From Bacteroidetes bacterium 43-16 (lineage in GTDB: Bacteria; Bacteroidota; Bacteroidia; Chitinophagales; Chitinophagaceae), in assembly GCA_001897525.1 (NCBI GenBank), contig MKTB01000009.1, forward strand, positions 62,001 through 126,000: a stretch of 64,000 nt of DNA. Reading direction: 5' to 3'. Each line of letters starts with the position of its first letter. Position 1 is the stretch's first letter. Made by a program: the position numbers and the translations under genes. Positions 60,249-64,000 of the stretch are shown one piece after another. The notes beneath the pieces were generated by a model that saw nothing but the letters and a program-made list of their open reading frames with translations, had not been told where the DNA came from and made no database searches.

Positions 60249-62030
60249 TTATTTTGTAAATATTTCTTTGATCTCTTTGGAGAAATGCTCCAGGATCACC
60301 TTTCTTTTCATACTTAATTTAGGGGTCAGTTCTCCGGATTCCACCGTAAACTCTTTAGGCAGTAATTTGAACTTCTTGATCCCCTCTATAGCGCTCAACT
60401 CTTTGTTGAAACCATCTATAATACTTTTATACTGCTTCAATACCCCGGGATGCTTGATCGTATCAGCAATACTGGTAAAAGGCAGGCCGTTGAGCAGCAT
60501 CCATTTCTTCAGGTTTTCAAAATTAGGCACGATCAATGCACCCACATATTTTTCATTAGCACCTACCACCATCACCTGTTCTATAAAGCGGCTGCCGCGC
60601 AGCAGGTTCTCGATAGGCTGGGGCGCTATATATTTACCACCACTGTTTTTAAATAATTCCTTTTTACGGTCCGTGATCTTGTAGAAACGGCCTTCTACTA
60701 CCGTGCCTATGTCACCCGTATGCAGCCAGCCATCTACGATCACCTGGGCCGTCTCCTCCGGGTTTTTGTAATAACCCACCATCACATTCTCTCCTTTACA
60801 CAGGAGTTCGCCATCCTCTGCTATTTTTACAGCTACATTTTTAATGGCAGGGCCTATAGTGCCTATCCTGCGGTCCTTTTTATCGAAACGGTTGACGGTG
60901 ATCACGGGTGAACTCTCCGTGAGGCCATAACCTTCCATAATGGGGATCTGTGCCGCAGTAAACAGTTTGGCCAGCTTTGGCGGACAGGCAGCGCCGCCCA
61001 CCACGATAGCATGCACATTGCCGCCCAGTGCAGCACGCCATTTACTAAAGACCAGCTTATTGGCGATTGCCAATTTTACATTATATACCGGGTTGATGCT
61101 GTCCAGTTTAAACTGATTGGCCACGTCTACCGCCCAGAAGAACATTTTACGTTTTATGCCCTTAAGCTCACTACCCGTAGTCATGATCTTCTCATACACC
61201 CTTTCCAGGAGCCTGGGAACCGTTACAAAAAGAGCCGGTTTTACTTCCCTTAAATTCTCGGCAATCGTTTCCATGCCCTCTGCATAGTAAATAGTAAAGC
61301 CGTTATATAAATAAATGTAAGTGATCGTTTTTTCGAAAATATGGTTCAGGGGCAGGAAGCTCAGGCATTTTTTATCTTTAATCCCGATCCCGTCTATCAC
61401 CTCCATCAGGTTCTTCACATTACTCATAATGTTTTTATGGCTCAGCATGACCCCTTTGGGCTTGCCCGTTGTGCCAGAAGTATAAATGATGGTCGCCACA
61501 TCCTCTTCTTTGACCAAAGCTTTCCTTCTTTCTATTTCGTCCAGTTGAGTGGCATCCGGTGTCGATTGCACAGACTGCCAGCTCACCACACCTTCAGCTT
61601 CTGTAAAGCAATAAACCTGTTTTAAGGAAGGGATTTGCGCCTGCACGCTCAGCAGGTTTAAATAAGTTTTACGGTCGTTCACAAAGCAATACTTGACCTC
61701 TGCCTCGTTAAACACAAAGATGATGTCCTCAATGTTCGTATTGGGATAAAGCGGCACCAGGATAGCCCCGGCCTGCTGTACCGCAAAGTCGGTGATCAGC
61801 CATTCCGGCCTGCTATTGCTGATGAGGCCTATCTTGTCCTGGTTTTCTATCCCTTCCTTCACCATTATACCCAGTTGGATGAGGCCATTGGTTAAAGCAT
61901 TCGTATCCCGGATCACGTCCTGTGTACTCAGATCTTTATAGCTGCCCTTTACTTTAGAAGATAATAAGGCAGGTTTTTGAATGATGCTTTCAATAGAAAG
62001 ACAGTCAAATAATCTAGAATATTGCTCCAT
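60249..62030 (-). CDS. long-chain acyl-CoA synthetase (AMP-dependent)
   Basis: A 593-residue ANL-superfamily enzyme that activates long-chain fatty acids to acyl-CoA through an acyl-AMP. Motifs: phosphate-binding loop YTSGTTGKPKGVMLSHKN (183-200), SFLPLNHIFEK, GYGLTESSPVITVN, GELLCKGENVMVGYYKNPE, DGWLHTGDIG and TDRKKELFKNSGGKYIAP, with the C-terminal lysine region PKLSMKRKVI. This matches the FadD15-like group without transmembrane segments. Full length. Single gene, with the Crp-type regulator 195 bases downstream. Confidence 0.94.
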   Translation of the reverse strand: MEQYSRLFDCLSIESIIQKPALLSSKVKGSYKDLSTQDVIRDTNALTNGLIQLGIMVKEGIENQDKIGLISNSRPEWLITDFAVQQAGAILVPLYPNTNIEDIIFVFNEAEVKYCFVNDRKTYLNLLSVQAQIPSLKQVYCFTEAEGVVSWQSVQSTPDATQLDEIERRKALVKEEDVATIIYTSGTTGKPKGVMLSHKNIMSNVKNLMEVIDGIGIKDKKCLSFLPLNHIFEKTITYIYLYNGFTIYYAEGMETIAENLREVKPALFVTVPRLLERVYEKIMTTGSELKGIKRKMFFWAVDVANQFKLDSINPVYNVKLAIANKLVFSKWRAALGGNVHAIVVGGAACPPKLAKLFTAAQIPIMEGYGLTESSPVITVNRFDKKDRRIGTIGPAIKNVAVKIAEDGELLCKGENVMVGYYKNPEETAQVIVDGWLHTGDIGTVVEGRFYKITDRKKELFKNSGGKYIAPQPIENLLRGSRFIEQVMVVGANEKYVGALIVPNFENLKKWMLLNGLPFTSIADTIKHPGVLKQYKSIIDGFNKELSAIEGIKKFKLLPKEFTVESGELTPKLSMKRKVILEHFSKEIKEIFTK

Positions 62031-62113
62031 AAGTATGTTCTTTGTTTAAGGCGATAGCAATCACCTTCCAAATATATGGAATTGAAATTTAATAAAATAA
62101 GGATATGATTTTT

Positions 62114-64000
62114 CTATTGACGTTCACTTAATTCCAGCCAGCGCATTTCTTTTTCCTCCAGCTCATTGATGATGGCCGCTATGCGATCGCCCATAGCCTG
62201 TATCTTTTGAAAATCGCCACCCGCCTCGCTCATGGCAGCTTCCAGTGTTGCTTTCTCCGCTTCCAGTTTGGGCAGCTCGGTATTCAATTGTTCCAGTTCA
62301 CGCTTTTCTTTGTAAGATAATTTTGCGCCAGAGGCTTGTGGTACTGCTGCTGTAACCGTTTCTTCCTTCTCTTCGGCTGCTGCAGGTGCTGCCACTTCTT
62401 GCGTGGCCGCTTTCTGCTCCGCTTTAGCTACTTCCCGGTATTGGGAATAGTTGCCGGGGAAGTCGCGCACCACACCATTGCCTTCAAAGACAAATAAGTG
62501 ATCCACGATCTTGTCCATAAAATACCGGTCATGCGATACGATAATGATACAGCCCGGGAACTCCAGCAAAAAATCTTCCAGGATATCCAGGGTAGGCAGG
62601 TCCAGGTCATTGGTCGGTTCATCGAGGATGAGGAAGTTCGGGTTGCGGAACAGTACAGACAGGAGCTGTAAACGCTTTTTCTCCCCACCACTCAATTTAG
62701 AGATATAAGTGAATTGCTTTTGCGGTGTAAACAGGAAGCGCTCCAGGAACTGGGCCGCACTCACTTTTGTGCCATCGGCCAGGGGAAAGAATTCGGCAAT
62801 ATCTTTAACAAATTCGATCACCCTTTTATCTTCCTTAAAGGTGAGGCCTTCCTGTGAAAAGTCACCAAATACTACCGTATCTCCTACATTGATCTTGCCC
62901 GAGTCTGCCGGTTCTTTATCCAGCAGCATATTGATAAAAGTCGATTTCCCGGCCCCGTTCACACCCACAACACCCACACGTTCGCCTTTTTTAAAGGAAT
63001 AATCAAAGCCATTTAAAATGACCTTTTCACCAAAAGATTTATAAAGTTTCTTCAGTTCAATGATCTTACCGCCCAGGCGGGTCATTTTTACCTGCAATTC
63101 CAGTTGTGCATCCTGTATCTTCTTTTTGGCACGCGCTTCCCAGTCATAAAAAGCATCTTCACGTGCCTTAGACTTTGTGGTCCGTGCTTTAGGTTGCTTA
63201 CGCATCCATTCCAGCTCCTTGCGGTAGCGGTTTTTAGCCTTATCAATGCTTGCCGCATCCTGCTCCTGCCGGATCGATTTAGATTCCAGGAATTTCTCGT
63301 AATTACCCCTGGTCCTGTACAACTGTGTCTCGTCCAGTTCCAGTATCTCCGTACAAATCGCATCTAAGAAATAGCGGTCGTGGGTCACCAGGATCAGCGT
63401 GAGCTTATCCTGCGTTAAATAATGTTCCAGCCATTCGATCATGCCCACATCCAGGTGGTTGGTCGGTTCATCCAGGATCAATAAGGTATGGCGATGCTCA
63501 AAGTCCATGTCGATAAGGACCTTGGCTAAAGCAATTCTTTTCTTTTGTCCGCCCGAAAGCGTATTGACCTTCTGGTCCAGGTGATGGATATTCAGTTTGC
63601 CCAGGATCTGCTTTACCGTGCTGTCATAGTGCCAGGCATTCAGGTTGTCCATGTCCTGTATGGCCTCTGCCAGCAATACAGGGTCCGGATTGCTTTCCGC
63701 ATCCGTTAAGCTCTCGTAGCGTTTTAAGGCATTCACCACAGGGTGGTCGTAGCTGAAAATGTTTTCAAGGATCGTACGGTCATCATTCAGGTAAGGGTCC
63801 TGGTCCAGCAATACTACTTTCACATCTTTGTGGATCCATACTTTCCCTTCATCCGGTATCTCCTGGCCCGTAAGGATCTTTAATAAGGTAGATTTCCCGG
63901 AGCCGTTCAGCGCCACTAGAGCTATTTTATCCCCTTCATTTACATGAAAGCTTATATTGTCGAACAAGGGCTTGTCCGCGTAAGTCTTTGACAGATTTTC
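62114..64000 (-). CDS. ABC-F family ATPase, N-terminus cut by window edge
   Basis: At least 628 residues; the start lies right of 64000. The visible part opens ENLSKTYADKPLFDNISF and carries two ABC domains without membrane segments: Walker A ALNGSGKST, signature LSGGQKKRIAL, Walker B LLILDEPTNHLD, then GVNGAGKST, LSGGEKKRLQL and LILDEPTNDLD with HDRYFMD. A linker between domains is charged (KNRYRKELEWMRKQPKARTT). The C-terminal coiled coil (EKRELEQLNTELPKLEAEK) resembles Uup. Such proteins act on ribosomes in translation or antibiotic protection. An in-frame TTG at 63967 is not a credible start. Confidence 0.93.
   Translation of the reverse strand, partial: ENLSKTYADKPLFDNISFHVNEGDKIALVALNGSGKSTLLKILTGQEIPDEGKVWIHKDVKVVLLDQDPYLNDDRTILENIFSYDHPVVNALKRYESLTDAESNPDPVLLAEAIQDMDNLNAWHYDSTVKQILGKLNIHHLDQKVNTLSGGQKKRIALAKVLIDMDFEHRHTLLILDEPTNHLDVGMIEWLEHYLTQDKLTLILVTHDRYFLDAICTEILELDETQLYRTRGNYEKFLESKSIRQEQDAASIDKAKNRYRKELEWMRKQPKARTTKSKAREDAFYDWEARAKKKIQDAQLELQVKMTRLGGKIIELKKLYKSFGEKVILNGFDYSFKKGERVGVVGVNGAGKSTFINMLLDKEPADSGKINVGDTVVFGDFSQEGLTFKEDKRVIEFVKDIAEFFPLADGTKVSAAQFLERFLFTPQKQFTYISKLSGGEKKRLQLLSVLFRNPNFLILDEPTNDLDLPTLDILEDFLLEFPGCIIIVSHDRYFMDKIVDHLFVFEGNGVVRDFPGNYSQYREVAKAEQKAATQEVAAPAAAEEKEETVTAAVPQASGAKLSYKEKRELEQLNTELPKLEAEKATLEAAMSEAGGDFQKIQAMGDRIAAIINELEEKEMRWLELSERQ

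Overview
The window comes from the chromosome of a member of the phylum Bacteroidota, most likely of the Chitinophagales/Sphingobacteriales side. Supporting signs are type IX secretion (T9SS) sorting domains of type A and type B, a PorX regulator, TTTG...TAnnTTTG promoters in front of the tRNA genes, SCxK-type lipoproteins, a phosphoserine phosphatase/phosphoglycerate dehydrogenase fusion, and many gene ends closed by strong hairpin terminators. The family-level placement is inference; no rRNA is present.

Region 1 (1-19.7 kb) is a compact housekeeping block. It holds an ilvE-type aminotransferase (cut by the window edge), a small gene resembling DNA polymerase III psi, rdgB, lptC, an outer-membrane protein, coaX, priA, a lipoprotein archaemetzincin, pfkA-dut-suhB, trmB with two small followers, the serine-biosynthesis fusion, an MFS transporter, a sugar-type DegT aminotransferase, porX and dnaN. 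dNTP hygiene (rdgB, dut) and replication (priA, dnaN, possibly psi) recur here.

Region 2 (19.9-46.2 kb) is bracketed by two direct copies of tRNA-Phe(GAA), each with the same promoter layout and the same 31-base downstream direct repeat. Between them lies an accessory zone of exported proteins: three secreted proteins next to a LytTR two-component system with a propeller/Y_Y_Y sensor, several lipoproteins including a tandem paralogous pair, two large T9SS type A proteins with internal repeats, one T9SS type B protein and a WG-repeat protein. Two loci of an 88-base structured repeat flank the first 9 kb of this zone. No integrase or transposase was found, so island status is unproven. porX lies just outside and is a known regulator of the T9SS that would export these cargos.

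Region 3 (46.2-58 kb) mixes small lipoproteins and secreted proteins with a DEAD-box helicase and a two-gene operon for a multi-pass membrane protein with a patatin-like domain plus a small membrane partner. A palindrome-containing motif recurs upstream of three exported-protein genes at 33.5, 52.1 and 53.5 kb. Two consecutive plus-strand terminators at 58.3 kb have no plus-strand gene in front of them and may end a small RNA.

Region 4 (58.4-64 kb) is ordinary again: a PhnO-like acetyltransferase, a DUF4260 membrane protein with a Crp/Fnr-type regulator, a long-chain acyl-CoA synthetase, and an ABC-F ATPase that runs off the right edge.
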